Assembly (NCBI GenBank): GCA_963737745.1
Contig: CAVTTR010000012.1
Location: forward strand, 1-64,000
Reading direction: 5' to 3'
Length of the DNA: 64,000 bases
From: Bog-473 sp963737745
Lineage (GTDB): Bacteria > Actinomycetota > Acidimicrobiia > Acidimicrobiales > RAAP-2
The position numbers and the translations under genes are program-made. The notes under the pieces are model-generated. The model did not search any database, was not told the DNA's origin, and was given only the letters and a program-made list of their open reading frames with translations. This document shows, one piece after another, positions 28,059 through 36,764 of this stretch (positions are counted from its first letter, which is position 1; the number at the start of each line of letters is the position of its first letter).

Positions 28059-29041
28059 CAGAATGGATGGGCCAATGTCAGGAGAAATTCGCCTTCCTCG
28101 GCCCCCCACATGCCATCGATCACGAATCCGGCCGCGCCCAGTTCTTGCTCGATCCGCTCGGGTGTGAACTTTGCACTTATCTCGGTGAGGATGTCTTCAC
28201 CCCGGGCAAATCGCACCGAGATCTCAGCGTCACGCAGAAGTACCTCACAGGGCTCGAGGGCGCGCAATCGCATTTCGATCCATTGTTCCTCCTCGTTCCA
28301 CAGGGCCACATGGGCGAACAGATCGGGGTTGAAGTTCCCGCCCAGCTGTTCGTTCAGCACATGAAGCACGTTCTTGTTGAACTGAGCGGTCACGCCTGCC
28401 GCGTCGTCGTAGGCCGCGACCAATCGTTGCCGGTCCTTCACCAGATCGGCACCGAGGAGGAACGAGTCGTCGCTTGTCATGGTGCAGTTCAGATCAAAGA
28501 GGAACCGCGCCCGATGCGCCGGGTCGAGGTTGCCGATGGTTCCTCCTAGGAATGCCACCATGCGACGTCCATCGGTGGGGATGGCGGCCAGGTGTTCGCT
28601 GAAATCTCCGATGACGAGGTGGACGGCGAGGGGCGCATATTCCTCCGAGAGCGTGGAGGCCGCGTCCCGCAGAAATTCGTCGCTTATGTCAAAGGGCACG
28701 TACGTCGTAAGGGTGCCGAACCGGCGGAGCGCATCGAGTAGTACCCGCGTCTTTTCGCAGGCGCCTGCCCCCAGCTCGACCAACGTGTCGGCCTTCGAAA
28801 GCTCGGCCATGGTCGACGCGTGCTCTTGCAATAACCTCCGTTCGGCCCGGGTGGGGTAGTACTCGGGCAGACGGGTGATTTCCTCGAAGAGTTGGCTTCC
28901 GTGTTCGTCGTAGAACCATACGGGCGGGATCGACTTTGGCTCAGTTAACAGACCAGAGATGGCGTCGGCCCGCATGCGCTGACGGACCTCGTCGGGCGAG
29001 ATATGGACGTCGATCGTGTAGGACACAGACACGTCGATCAA
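28055..29041 (-). CDS. egtD: Histidine N-alpha-trimethyltransferase EgtD
   Basis: 328 residues. SAM-dependent enzyme making hercynine from histidine, the first step of ergothioneine synthesis. PPVWFYDEHGSQLFEEITRL and EYYPTRAE form the N-terminal histidine-site region; LVELGAGACEKTRVLLDAL is the SAM-binding motif; FLGGTIGNLDP and LLGADLVKD follow in the expected order. The C-terminal RFARGEDILTEISAKF is also typical. The start overlaps the egtB stop as ATGA (29038-29041), so egtB and egtD are one coupled unit. Confidence 0.93.
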   Translation of the reverse strand: MIDVSVSYTIDVHISPDEVRQRMRADAISGLLTEPKSIPPVWFYDEHGSQLFEEITRLPEYYPTRAERRLLQEHASTMAELSKADTLVELGAGACEKTRVLLDALRRFGTLTTYVPFDISDEFLRDAASTLSEEYAPLAVHLVIGDFSEHLAAIPTDGRRMVAFLGGTIGNLDPAHRARFLFDLNCTMTSDDSFLLGADLVKDRQRLVAAYDDAAGVTAQFNKNVLHVLNEQLGGNFNPDLFAHVALWNEEEQWIEMRLRALEPCEVLLRDAEISVRFARGEDILTEISAKFTPERIEQELGAAGFVIDGMWGAEEGEFLLTLAHPFC

Positions 29042-30303
29042 GGATCCTGGGCCAGCCGGAGCCCGCTAAAGGCCCAGCGTGCCCCAGGTGGGAAGAAGTT
29101 GCGGTAGGTGGCTCGGGTATGGCCCGGAGGAGTGGCGCAACACCCGCCCCGCAGCACGTATTGGCTCACCATGAACTTTCCGTTGTACTCGCCGACGGCA
29201 CCCGGTGCGGCGCGGAACCCCGGGTAGGCGGTATAGGCACCTGATGTCCATTCCCAGACATCGCCGAAAAGTGCATTGTTGGTGACGGCGGGGCGGGGGT
29301 GGGGCGACTCGAGGCCCAAGAAGTTGGTTCCTTCGCCGGCCGCCGTCGCGACGGTCTCCCACTCGGCCTCGGTGGGGAGGCGCTTGCCGGTCCAATGCGC
29401 GAAGGCGTCCGCTTCGTAGTAGCTGACGTGACAGACGGGCTCGTCCGGGTCGACGGGTCGCACGCCCGAGAGGGTGAATTGCAGCCATTGGTCCGATTCG
29501 TCGGCGTCGCGGAACCAGTACAACGGGGACCGCCAGCCTTGGCCCATGACCACCGACCAACCATCAGAGAGCCAGAACTCGGGCCGCTCGTAGCCGCCAT
29601 CCTCCATGAATGACATCCACTCCCCGCAGGTAACGGGCCGGTCGGCGAGAGCGAACGGCGGCAGGTAGACCCGATGCCGGGGAAACTCATTGTCAAAGCC
29701 GAAGCCCACGCCGGAGTGTCCGATCTCGGTTACTCCGCCGTCGTGTTCGATCCATCCGGCCTTGGGCGGGGCGGGCTTTTCGCATTCTTGGCGAGGCCGG
29801 GGCAAATAGACCGGCCGCGTCGGATTGCGCGAGAGGACATGCTTGATGTCCATGAGCAACAGCTCTTGATGCTGTTGCTCATGGTGCAGTCCGAGAGTGA
29901 TCAATTCGGGAACACCCCAGTCGAGTTCCCGGCCGAGCAAATCCACCATTGCCTCGTCGACGAAGGTGCGGTAGCGGCCGACTTCTTCGACGCCCGGCCG
30001 CGAGATCAGGCCGCGTTCGTTGCGGGGGTGACGCTCACCGATCGCTTCGTAGTACGAGTTAAAGATGTACGAGAAGGCGTCGTCGTAGGGCTGGTATCCA
30101 ATGGCATTTGGTTGCAGCACAAATGTCTCGAAGAACCATGTGACGTGGGCACGATGCCACTTCGTGGGGCTGACGTCGGCCATGGACTGCACTGTCTGGT
30201 CTTCCGCACTCAGAGGGGCGGCCAGGCGCTCCGTGGTGGCACGCACGGCGTTGTAGGCCTGGGCGAGGTTTGATTCAATCGCCGGCCCGCCGTCCTCGGA
30301 CAT
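29038..30303 (-). CDS. egtB: Hercynine oxygenase EgtB
   Basis: 421 residues. Non-haem iron enzyme joining hercynine to a thiol (gamma-glutamylcysteine or cysteine) as a sulfoxide. The N-terminal DinB-like domain gives KWHRAHVTWFFE and LHHEQQHQELLLMD, the three-His iron site. The C-terminal FGE-sulfatase-like domain includes HRVYLPPFALADRPVTCGEW, LPTEAEWE, GDVWEWT and a final AFSGLRLAQD. The ATG at 30303 was preferred over 30372 because family resemblance starts there. No egtA, egtC or egtE lies nearby, so those steps must be encoded elsewhere or done differently. Confidence 0.93.
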   Translation of the reverse strand: MSEDGGPAIESNLAQAYNAVRATTERLAAPLSAEDQTVQSMADVSPTKWHRAHVTWFFETFVLQPNAIGYQPYDDAFSYIFNSYYEAIGERHPRNERGLISRPGVEEVGRYRTFVDEAMVDLLGRELDWGVPELITLGLHHEQQHQELLLMDIKHVLSRNPTRPVYLPRPRQECEKPAPPKAGWIEHDGGVTEIGHSGVGFGFDNEFPRHRVYLPPFALADRPVTCGEWMSFMEDGGYERPEFWLSDGWSVVMGQGWRSPLYWFRDADESDQWLQFTLSGVRPVDPDEPVCHVSYYEADAFAHWTGKRLPTEAEWETVATAAGEGTNFLGLESPHPRPAVTNNALFGDVWEWTSGAYTAYPGFRAAPGAVGEYNGKFMVSQYVLRGGCCATPPGHTRATYRNFFPPGARWAFSGLRLAQDP

Positions 30304-30473
30304 CTGATCCTTCCGTCGACCACTTTGCCCGGGGCAAAGGTGTCCTTCGTCCAGTGTTTTCGCTGCGTTCACCCTACCCAGACGGCCCCGGAATTAAGCG
30401 CACCCCTTGAGGCACTTTGTGACCTCGGACCCCGGCCGGGGCAAAACGACGATGCGAACCCTAACATCACCGC

Positions 30474-30764
30474 ATGACTGTTATCGCCACCTACGAGGGG
30501 ATTGAGATCGCCCGCAGCGATCGGACCGTTGTCGTCGAGGGGAACCATTACTTCCCAGCTGAGGACGTCAAGGAGGGGACCTTGGAACCCTCCAACACGC
30601 ATACCACGTGCCCGTGGAAAGGCGTCGCCAGCTACTACGACGTCGTGGCGGGTGAGCACCGCAATCCTGATGCCGCCTGGTTTTATCCGACGCCAAAGGA
30701 GGCGGCCAAGGAAATTACCGATCGCGTGGCCTTTTGGAAGGGCGTCCAAGTCAAGGAGAGTTGA
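30474..30764 (+). CDS. DUF427 family protein
   Basis: 96 residues of the DUF427 beta-barrel family: YFPAEDVKEGTLEPSNTHTT, CPWKGVASYYDV and NPDAAWFYPTPKEAA are the standard motifs. The biochemical role is unknown. Divergent from egtB across 170 bases; ends 40 bases before the stop of the convergent PAP2 gene. Confidence 0.9.
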   Translation: MTVIATYEGIEIARSDRTVVVEGNHYFPAEDVKEGTLEPSNTHTTCPWKGVASYYDVVAGEHRNPDAAWFYPTPKEAAKEITDRVAFWKGVQVKES

Positions 30765-30804
30765 TCTGCAGGCCCGTCTGGGCGCTCCACCCTGCGTGTC
30801 CAGC

Positions 30805-31935
30805 TCACCCAGAGGTGATCAGCGGTGCCTCAGCCTCGAGCGTGTCCAGCGCGGCTTGGCCCGTCTTGTTCTCGAGGCTCTTGCGCATACGCCATGCCGA
30901 CCAGCGGTCCAAAAACTTTGATCCGAAATAGAAAACGGCGGCAGCGTAGGTCCAACCAACCAGGATGTCTATGACGAAGTGCTCGGCGTTGTACACCAAC
31001 GTAAAAGCCATGAAGATCGGATACGCCGCCAGCAGTATGCGCTTCCTGTTGCTGGCAGCCTTCCAGAAGAAGAGGCAGATGAGCATGGGGTATCCGCCAT
31101 GGAGCGAGGGCATTGCGGCCACGCTGTTGTCGAACTTGCTGCCGCCGGCGAAGAGCGCTTGTCCGAGTCCGATGTGGAGGTGCTTCCACACCTGATCGAT
31201 GATCCGGGTGGTCGGGGGGAGGTGACCGAACTCGCTGGCCATCCACGGGGGCATGGCAGGGTAGAGCACATAGGTGATGTAACCGATGAACGTGAGGGCC
31301 ACGAAGAGCGAGACGTACCGTCGGAACCTGGGGTGGTTCGTCTTCCACAAGACTCCCGCAATGATGAACGAGGCGAAAAAGTGGGTCATGTAACAGGCCC
31401 AGCACAGGTAATCCCAGAAGTGCAGGCCCGGGCGGTACAGCCAGCGCTGTAACTGGGCTGTCGGATCCACGCTGAAGACGTGCGTGTCGAACCATACCTG
31501 GGGCCTGACGAATGCGACCTGCTGAAGGGAACCGAACGTGTTGTGCGGACCCCATATTGGGTTGGCGGCGTAGCCCCGGAGAATGCCGTAGCCGAAGAGG
31601 ACAGCGATGAGAGGGATCCAGTCGATCATCAGTTGCTTCCAGCGCACTCCGCTGCCGAGGCTGGAAATGATGAGGCCCACGACGACGTAGAGCAGAACAG
31701 AGTTGGTCGACCACGGGATGCCAGCGACGAAGTAGTAAATAACGAGGCTTATGGCATAGAGGACCCAGCCGATGGTTACCCGGCGGCGCCCACGATCTGA
31801 CCAACGGTAGGTAAGCCACGAGCGGAGCGTGCGCCGGCCCTCGGTGGAGGCCGGCAACAAGACGGGGTCGCCCGAACGCGAGCTGCCGGTATGCGGCAAC
31901 ATCGCCGTGCGATCTTTGTCTTCCGTTGTGGTCAT
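30805..31935 (-). CDS. PAP2-superfamily membrane phosphatase/phosphotransferase
   Basis: 376 residues with about seven membrane helices. AAMPSLHGGYP and YNAEHFVIDILVGW are motifs 2 and 3 of the PAP2 superfamily (catalytic His pair with Asp). The arrangement resembles actinobacterial inositol-phosphotransferase/AUR1-like proteins. It probably acts on a lipid-linked phosphate on the outer face of the membrane. The first 40 residues are polar and disordered. Divergent from a GT-C gene; substrate unknown. Confidence 0.8.
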   Translation of the reverse strand: MTTTEDKDRTAMLPHTGSSRSGDPVLLPASTEGRRTLRSWLTYRWSDRGRRRVTIGWVLYAISLVIYYFVAGIPWSTNSVLLYVVVGLIISSLGSGVRWKQLMIDWIPLIAVLFGYGILRGYAANPIWGPHNTFGSLQQVAFVRPQVWFDTHVFSVDPTAQLQRWLYRPGLHFWDYLCWACYMTHFFASFIIAGVLWKTNHPRFRRYVSLFVALTFIGYITYVLYPAMPPWMASEFGHLPPTTRIIDQVWKHLHIGLGQALFAGGSKFDNSVAAMPSLHGGYPMLICLFFWKAASNRKRILLAAYPIFMAFTLVYNAEHFVIDILVGWTYAAAVFYFGSKFLDRWSAWRMRKSLENKTGQAALDTLEAEAPLITSG

Positions 31936-32149
31936 AGAGAGAGAATGGCTTCCATGTGCCGGGGGCGGCCCATTGGGCCCGCTGCTGCGTCAACGTATCG
32001 GTACTTTGGGCGCGGACTTCGGTCGCTGTTGGTTACAGATGTGTGAAAATCATAGCCTGATGGTCACGGACGAAACTGGGCAAGACCTGTGACGCCGAGA
32101 TGGACCGTCGGGGCAAGCGGAGGCGCCTGCAGCGTCCTGTGCGCTGTCT

Positions 32150-33805
32150 GTGAATAAGGCGATGGGTCACGGACGTCTCGGGTTGTGGCTGGTGGTTGTC
32201 ACTGCCATTGCCTTCCTTGTTCTGGGCGGATGTGAAGCTTGGCGTGACTCGGCCACCTTTGACGAGCCGGTTTACGTCTCTTCGGGCGTGGTGGCTGTCT
32301 TGCACCATGACCTGTCCGACAACCCGGAGCATCCTCCGCTTTTCAAAGTGTTGGCCGCCCTTCCCGTTCTCGCCGTCGGTCCCGTCGTGCCGCACGGCAA
32401 CTGGAACATCAATAACGAGCATCCGTACGGGGCGCGTTTCGTCAACGCCCAACTGCAGGCCGGCACCATGCGGAGAGTCACGTTCGCCTCGCGCCTGGTG
32501 CCATTGCTCGAGTGTGCGTTGCTCGCGCTCGTGCTTTATGCGTTGGCGGCGCGGCTATTCGGTCAGTGGCCTGGGGTCGTGGCCGCGCTTTTGTGGTTAC
32601 TCAATCCGTTGGTACTCGGGCTGGGGCATCTCGATGGGGTCGATCTGCCGTTCGCGCTGGCCACTGCCCTGGTGTCGCTGGCCCTGGTGCGCTGGCTCCG
32701 CAGTCGAGATCGGCGCTCGTTGTTGTGCCTCGGCGCCTCCTGCGGGCTCGTGGTGTCGGCCCAAGTCACTGGTCTGCTCGTGGTGGCCGTGGCTTGCGTG
32801 ACCGTGTTGGTGGCTCAGGCTCGAACCGGGCAACGGGGCTGGGCCCGGTGGCGTCTCCCGGTCTTTATCGCCGTGATCACCTGGGTGATCGTTTGGATCG
32901 TGTACGTCGTCCTCGATCCGAGCGTCGTGCTTCATTCGTGGTTCCTCCTGCCCCATTCCTTCGTGGAGGGCGTGAAGTACCTGGACTCCAACGACACTGG
33001 GAGCTCGCCTGGCTTCCTACTCGGGCAACGCTGGGATGGCGCCAATGTCTGGTTCTGGCCGGCGTCATTGCTCGTCAAGCTGACAGCGCCGATTCTGGTC
33101 CTGTTCGTGGCGGGGCCACTGGCGCTGATCGCGGCGGTTCGCTCGGGTCAGGTCAGTCGCTCCACCCTGCGGTGCACGATGGTGGCCGTCGTCCTCCCGG
33201 CCCTTGTACTCCTCGCGTTCGAGCTCCCCAACCCGCGCACGCTCGGGGTGCGCTATCTCTTGCCGAGCATCGCGTTGTGGGCCGTCGTGGCGTCGCCGAT
33301 CGCCCTCCTCGTTGGGCGGCGGCTGATGGCGGCGGTACTCGCCGCGGTGATGGCGGCGTCGGCGGCTCTCACCGCGCTCTCCTTTCCCGACTCGATCGCC
33401 TACACGGCTGCGCCCTTTACCCCGGCCTATCGGGTGGCCACCGATTCGAACGTCGACTGGGGACAGGATTTCTCACTCCTGGTCGCCTGGAGCCGGGGCA
33501 AGCATCCCCGTGTGGCTTACTTCGGACCTCGCGGAATTACCAACGCCGACATTCCTGAGGCGCGGCGCCTCATCGGTGTTGCGCCGGAGAGCATCACGGG
33601 CTGGGTGGCGGCCTCTGGCTCCGATCTCACGAGTGCCTTACGAGACGACGCGCTGCGCTGGCTACGGGCCTACTGCCCTGTGGGAACGTTGGGCGGATCG
33701 ATCTTGCTGTACCACTTCACCACGCCTCCACGCGCCGGGCCTGCTCCGTCGACGCCCGCTCCCTTGTGCGGCTCTGGGACGCAAAGCCACCGGGTCACGG
33801 GCTGA
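32150..33805 (+). CDS. GT-C fold membrane glycosyltransferase (PMT/ArnT-like)
   Basis: 551 residues, about 10-11 helices. The first external loop has SATFDEPVYVSSGVVAV, whose Asp-Glu pair is the typical catalytic acid position, then DNPEHPPLFKVLAALPVL, typical of dolichyl/polyprenyl-phosphate-sugar glycosyltransferases (PMT_2/GT39-GT83). The C-terminal external domain has DSNVDWGQDF, seen in many such proteins. It transfers a sugar from a polyprenyl phosphate outside the membrane; acceptor unknown. GTG start at 32150, with an ATG four codons later possible. Confidence 0.8.
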   Translation: MNKAMGHGRLGLWLVVVTAIAFLVLGGCEAWRDSATFDEPVYVSSGVVAVLHHDLSDNPEHPPLFKVLAALPVLAVGPVVPHGNWNINNEHPYGARFVNAQLQAGTMRRVTFASRLVPLLECALLALVLYALAARLFGQWPGVVAALLWLLNPLVLGLGHLDGVDLPFALATALVSLALVRWLRSRDRRSLLCLGASCGLVVSAQVTGLLVVAVACVTVLVAQARTGQRGWARWRLPVFIAVITWVIVWIVYVVLDPSVVLHSWFLLPHSFVEGVKYLDSNDTGSSPGFLLGQRWDGANVWFWPASLLVKLTAPILVLFVAGPLALIAAVRSGQVSRSTLRCTMVAVVLPALVLLAFELPNPRTLGVRYLLPSIALWAVVASPIALLVGRRLMAAVLAAVMAASAALTALSFPDSIAYTAAPFTPAYRVATDSNVDWGQDFSLLVAWSRGKHPRVAYFGPRGITNADIPEARRLIGVAPESITGWVAASGSDLTSALRDDALRWLRAYCPVGTLGGSILLYHFTTPPRAGPAPSTPAPLCGSGTQSHRVTG

Positions 33806-33824
33806 CAAGACAAAGCCGGATGGC

Positions 33825-34736
33825 TCAGGCGAGCACCTTGCGGCGGAAGTTGCGGAGTCCGAGCGTGAGGAAGATGGCGCTGAAGGCGAAGAGCGCCGGG
33901 TAGACCACATAGAGGTGCATGTGTGACGTGTTGGTGAAGGCGGCCCTCATCCCGTCGTTGACATAGATCAGGGGGTTGATCAACACCACGGTCTGTAGCC
34001 AATGCCATCCGCCAACCTTGACCGGAGCCAAACGGGTCCATTGGTAGTAGGTACCGCCTAAGAACGTGATGGGCAAGACGATGAAGCCGAACATGAGGCC
34101 GAGGTTGCGAGGCTCGAAACTTGTGCCAAGCAGGAGTCCGAGAGACGTCATGGTCAGACAGGCCAGCGGCACGATCGTGACGATCAGCAGCCAATGGAGA
34201 TTGAGGTGCGCCTCGACGCCGGCCGCATGGACCACGGCCGCGATCGGCAGGACAATGATGGCCGACAGGAGACCCTGCGCTCCGCCGGACAACACTTTCG
34301 AGATAGCAACGAGCCAAATCGGACACGGGGCCTGGACTCGGTCCTCGATCTCGCGCGTGAAGCCGAACTCCTGGGCCAGCTGCATGGCCACCGCTTGAAT
34401 GCCCTGGAACATGATCGAGAGGCCGACCACCCCGGGTACGAGCACTGTGGCAAACGCAGATTCGGCCCCAGCAACGCTCGAGGCACCGATGCCCTGCCCG
34501 ATTTTGGGAAAGACGTAGAGAAAGACGAAACAGAGGAGAAACGGTTGCACGAGGGTGCGGATGGCGAACTCCACCAGGTGCTTTCGCAGCACGATCAGAT
34601 CGCGCAGGATCAGGGCGCGCAGTGATGTCCAACTAGCGGCAGCGGTGGAGCGCGTCGGTGCGGTGGCGACGCGTCGAGAAACTGTGCCTGGCGGGTCAAG
34701 GAACAACGATTGATCAGGAGCGCTGGTAGCGGTCAT
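33825..34736 (-). CDS. ABC-2 exporter permease, DrrB-like
   Basis: 303 residues, six helices, intact. The N-terminus is polar; the LRALILRDLIVLRKHLVEF amphipathic segment precedes helix 1. EFGFTREIEDRVQAPCPIWL is the coupling region and LPITFLGGTYYQWTRL the family-typical loop. The start overlaps the ATPase stop by one base (34736). With the ATPase and the PadR regulator it forms a three-gene drug-exporter operon. Confidence 0.85.
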   Translation of the reverse strand: MTATSAPDQSLFLDPPGTVSRRVATAPTRSTAAASWTSLRALILRDLIVLRKHLVEFAIRTLVQPFLLCFVFLYVFPKIGQGIGASSVAGAESAFATVLVPGVVGLSIMFQGIQAVAMQLAQEFGFTREIEDRVQAPCPIWLVAISKVLSGGAQGLLSAIIVLPIAAVVHAAGVEAHLNLHWLLIVTIVPLACLTMTSLGLLLGTSFEPRNLGLMFGFIVLPITFLGGTYYQWTRLAPVKVGGWHWLQTVVLINPLIYVNDGMRAAFTNTSHMHLYVVYPALFAFSAIFLTLGLRNFRRKVLA

Positions 34737-35734
34737 CAGTCGCGCAGGTCCTTTCCGGTCAGTCCGATGAAGACGGTTTCGAGCGTCGGCTCGGCCACCG
34801 AGAGGTCGGCCAAGGAAAATCCCTCCACTTCGGCCGCTTCGACGACCCGCGGCACCAAACGATCGGCACCCTTCACATGGAGCTCCACCCCGCCTGGAAC
34901 GGCGCGGGTGCGGGTGATTCCCTCGAGCCTCCGATCGAAGGCAGCGGCGAGGGCGTCGGCATCTCCCTCTGCTTTGACGGTGACGATGGTGTCGGCTCCC
35001 ACGCTTCGCCTGAGTTCGCTAGGGGTATCGAGGGCGAGGATTTTCCCGTGGTCCATGATGGCCACCCTGTCGCACAACTTGTCGGCCTCTTCCATGTAGT
35101 GGGTGGTCAGCATGATGGTCTGTCCTGCCGCGTTCAGCTCGCGCAGCAGATCCCACAGGGCCAATCGCCCTTGAGGGTCCAGCCCGGCCGTTGGTTCGTC
35201 GAGAAAGAGAACAGCGGGACGGTGGAAGATGGCGCGCGCCACCATGAGCCGCTGGGCCATGCCACCCGAGAGGGCATAGACCGAGGCTTTGGCAAAGCGG
35301 GTGAGCTGGAACTGTTCGAGAAGCTGGTCGGCGGTCTGCTTGGACGCTCGCTTGTTCATGCCGAACATCCGCCCGTGGAAGTAGAGGTTCTCCCACGGCG
35401 TCAGCTGTCGGTCCAAGGTGTTCTGTTGTGACACCACGCCGATCATCTGCTTGGCCAAGGTGGGGTGGGCCACGACGTCGATCCCGCCAACGAAGGCCTG
35501 CCCACCCGAGGGGATGACCCTCGTGGTGAGCACGCCTACCGTCGTCGTCTTCCCCGCCCCGTTCGGGCCGAGGAGGCCGTAGACCTCACCCATACCCACC
35601 TGCAGGTTCAGTCCGTCCACGGCACGGAAATCAGTGCCGTGATACGTCTTGACCAGATCGATCGTCTGGATGATGGGTTGAACCCCGTCGCCCTTCGTCG
35701 CGGATGCAGCATGGGCATCAGTGGTCGCGGTCAT
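34736..35734 (-). CDS. ABC exporter ATPase, DrrA-like
   Basis: 332 residues. Walker A GPNGAGKTTTVGVLTTR, Q-loop VVSQQNTLDRQLT, signature ALSGGMAQR, Walker B VLFLDEPTAGLDP, switch His in LTTHYMEEADKL, and a C-terminal domain ending LTGKDLRD. This is typical of daunorubicin-resistance-type (DrrA) exporters. It follows the PadR gene by about 36 bases in the same direction, so is probably under its control. Substrate unknown. Confidence 0.9.
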   Translation of the reverse strand: MTATTDAHAASATKGDGVQPIIQTIDLVKTYHGTDFRAVDGLNLQVGMGEVYGLLGPNGAGKTTTVGVLTTRVIPSGGQAFVGGIDVVAHPTLAKQMIGVVSQQNTLDRQLTPWENLYFHGRMFGMNKRASKQTADQLLEQFQLTRFAKASVYALSGGMAQRLMVARAIFHRPAVLFLDEPTAGLDPQGRLALWDLLRELNAAGQTIMLTTHYMEEADKLCDRVAIMDHGKILALDTPSELRRSVGADTIVTVKAEGDADALAAAFDRRLEGITRTRAVPGGVELHVKGADRLVPRVVEAAEVEGFSLADLSVAEPTLETVFIGLTGKDLRD

Positions 35735-35770
35735 CGCTTTCTCACAGTATCGTCCCAGTTGGAGGGCGAC

Positions 35771-36361
35771 TCAGTCCTCGGCCAGTATTTGGTACAGCTC
35801 CTTGCGAGCCTTCTGGACCACGGCCACGCCCCGCTCGACTTGCGCGCTCTGACCGGCGCCCGAGAGCTGCTTGGCCGCACCGATGAGCTGTGTGACGGCG
35901 ACTCGCAAGTTGCGGATCTGATCGTCGCTTTCTCCTTGAGCTTGCCAAGGGAGGGGAGCCTCGGTGGCCGCTTCGGTCGCGCCGGACTCGGTCAATTGGA
36001 ACACCCGAGTACCGTCGATCTCGGACGAGCTGACCTTGCCTTCGTCTTCGAGCATTTGCAGGTGCGGGTAGACGGAGCCCGGGCTCGGGCGCCACAAGCC
36101 GCCGCTCATTTCTTCGAGTCTGCTCATGACGGCATACCCATGCGCTGGCCCTTCTTGCAACGCCGAGAGGATGGATCGGCGAATGTCGCCGCGGCGCATC
36201 CGGCGCCCACCGCCCCAGCCGCCCTGCTCGCCGCCCCATCGGCCTCGACCGCCGCCCCGCGGACCGCGGTCGTGGCCGGGGCCCCGGCGTCCGCCCCGCG
36301 GGCCGATAGGTGAATCGTGGTCATGGTCGTGGTCATGGTCGTGATGTGCTTCGTGTGGCAT
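35771..36361 (-). CDS. PadR-family regulator with His-Asp-rich N-terminus
   Basis: 196 residues. Residues 1-17 are MPHEAHHDHDHDHDHDS, followed by a Gly/Arg-rich stretch to about residue 55. A PadR winged helix then follows: RGDIRRSILSALQEGPAHGY, MSRLEEMSGGLWRPSPGSVY (recognition helix) and LQMLEDEGKVSSSEIDGTRV (wing). The C-terminal 80 residues form the dimerisation helices. The ATG at 36361 was chosen for AAGGAG at good spacing. PadR proteins repress drug or phenolic-stress exporters; here the ABC genes follow directly and an MFS pump diverges. The His-Asp tract could bind metal, which is speculation. Confidence 0.85.
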   Translation of the reverse strand: MPHEAHHDHDHDHDHDSPIGPRGGRRGPGHDRGPRGGGRGRWGGEQGGWGGGRRMRRGDIRRSILSALQEGPAHGYAVMSRLEEMSGGLWRPSPGSVYPHLQMLEDEGKVSSSEIDGTRVFQLTESGATEAATEAPLPWQAQGESDDQIRNLRVAVTQLIGAAKQLSGAGQSAQVERGVAVVQKARKELYQILAED

Positions 36362-36764
36362 GTGAAAACTCCTTCTTGTCGTGTCTGGTCGTGGCCCCAG
36401 TGGCCGTGATTCCTTGCGCCATGGCTGTGGTTCTTGGTGTGGTTTCTCAAGTTTCAGTTCCTTTGTGTGAGGTCGTGAGTTATTCGTAAAGTAGAACACT
36501 AATGATATATCATTATATTCCGGCGATGTCACGAAATTATTTGCGAAATTCGGCAAATAGCGGCTACGGGCCAGTTCAGAGGGCGCCTTGCACGCATATC
36601 CGCTTGATGCTGGCGTCGGTGACACGTTCGATGGCCATGGGCCACTGCGTCGCACGGTCGGTCGAGATAACGAAGAAATCGCGCCCGCTCCCTGACAAGA
36701 TGGCACCGGAGCTATCGAGTTCGAGTGGGGGGCACGCCACGGTGACCGAGCAGAGACAATCAGC
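36362..36764. other. Divergent control region between padR and the MFS pump
   Basis: About 400 bases without a convincing gene, clearly AT-richer around 36480-36560. It contains the 16-bp palindrome at 36500-36515. Promoters for the leftward PadR-ABC operon and the rightward MFS gene should lie here; I could not assign -35/-10 boxes with confidence. Confidence 0.5.
36500..36515. promoter_or_regulatory. Perfect 16-bp palindrome, probable PadR operator
   Basis: TAATGATATATCATTA reads identically on both strands. AT-rich perfect dyads of this length are typical of PadR operators. It lies 139 bases upstream of the PadR start and 250 bases upstream of the MFS start, in the only shared control region of the two transcription units. 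Confidence 0.7.

Noticed and set aside
29038..30303. Calling the FGE-sulfatase domain protein a sulfatase-maturing enzyme for the gene at 21498
   Set aside because: The DinB-like iron-binding domain and coupling to EgtD identify it as EgtB.
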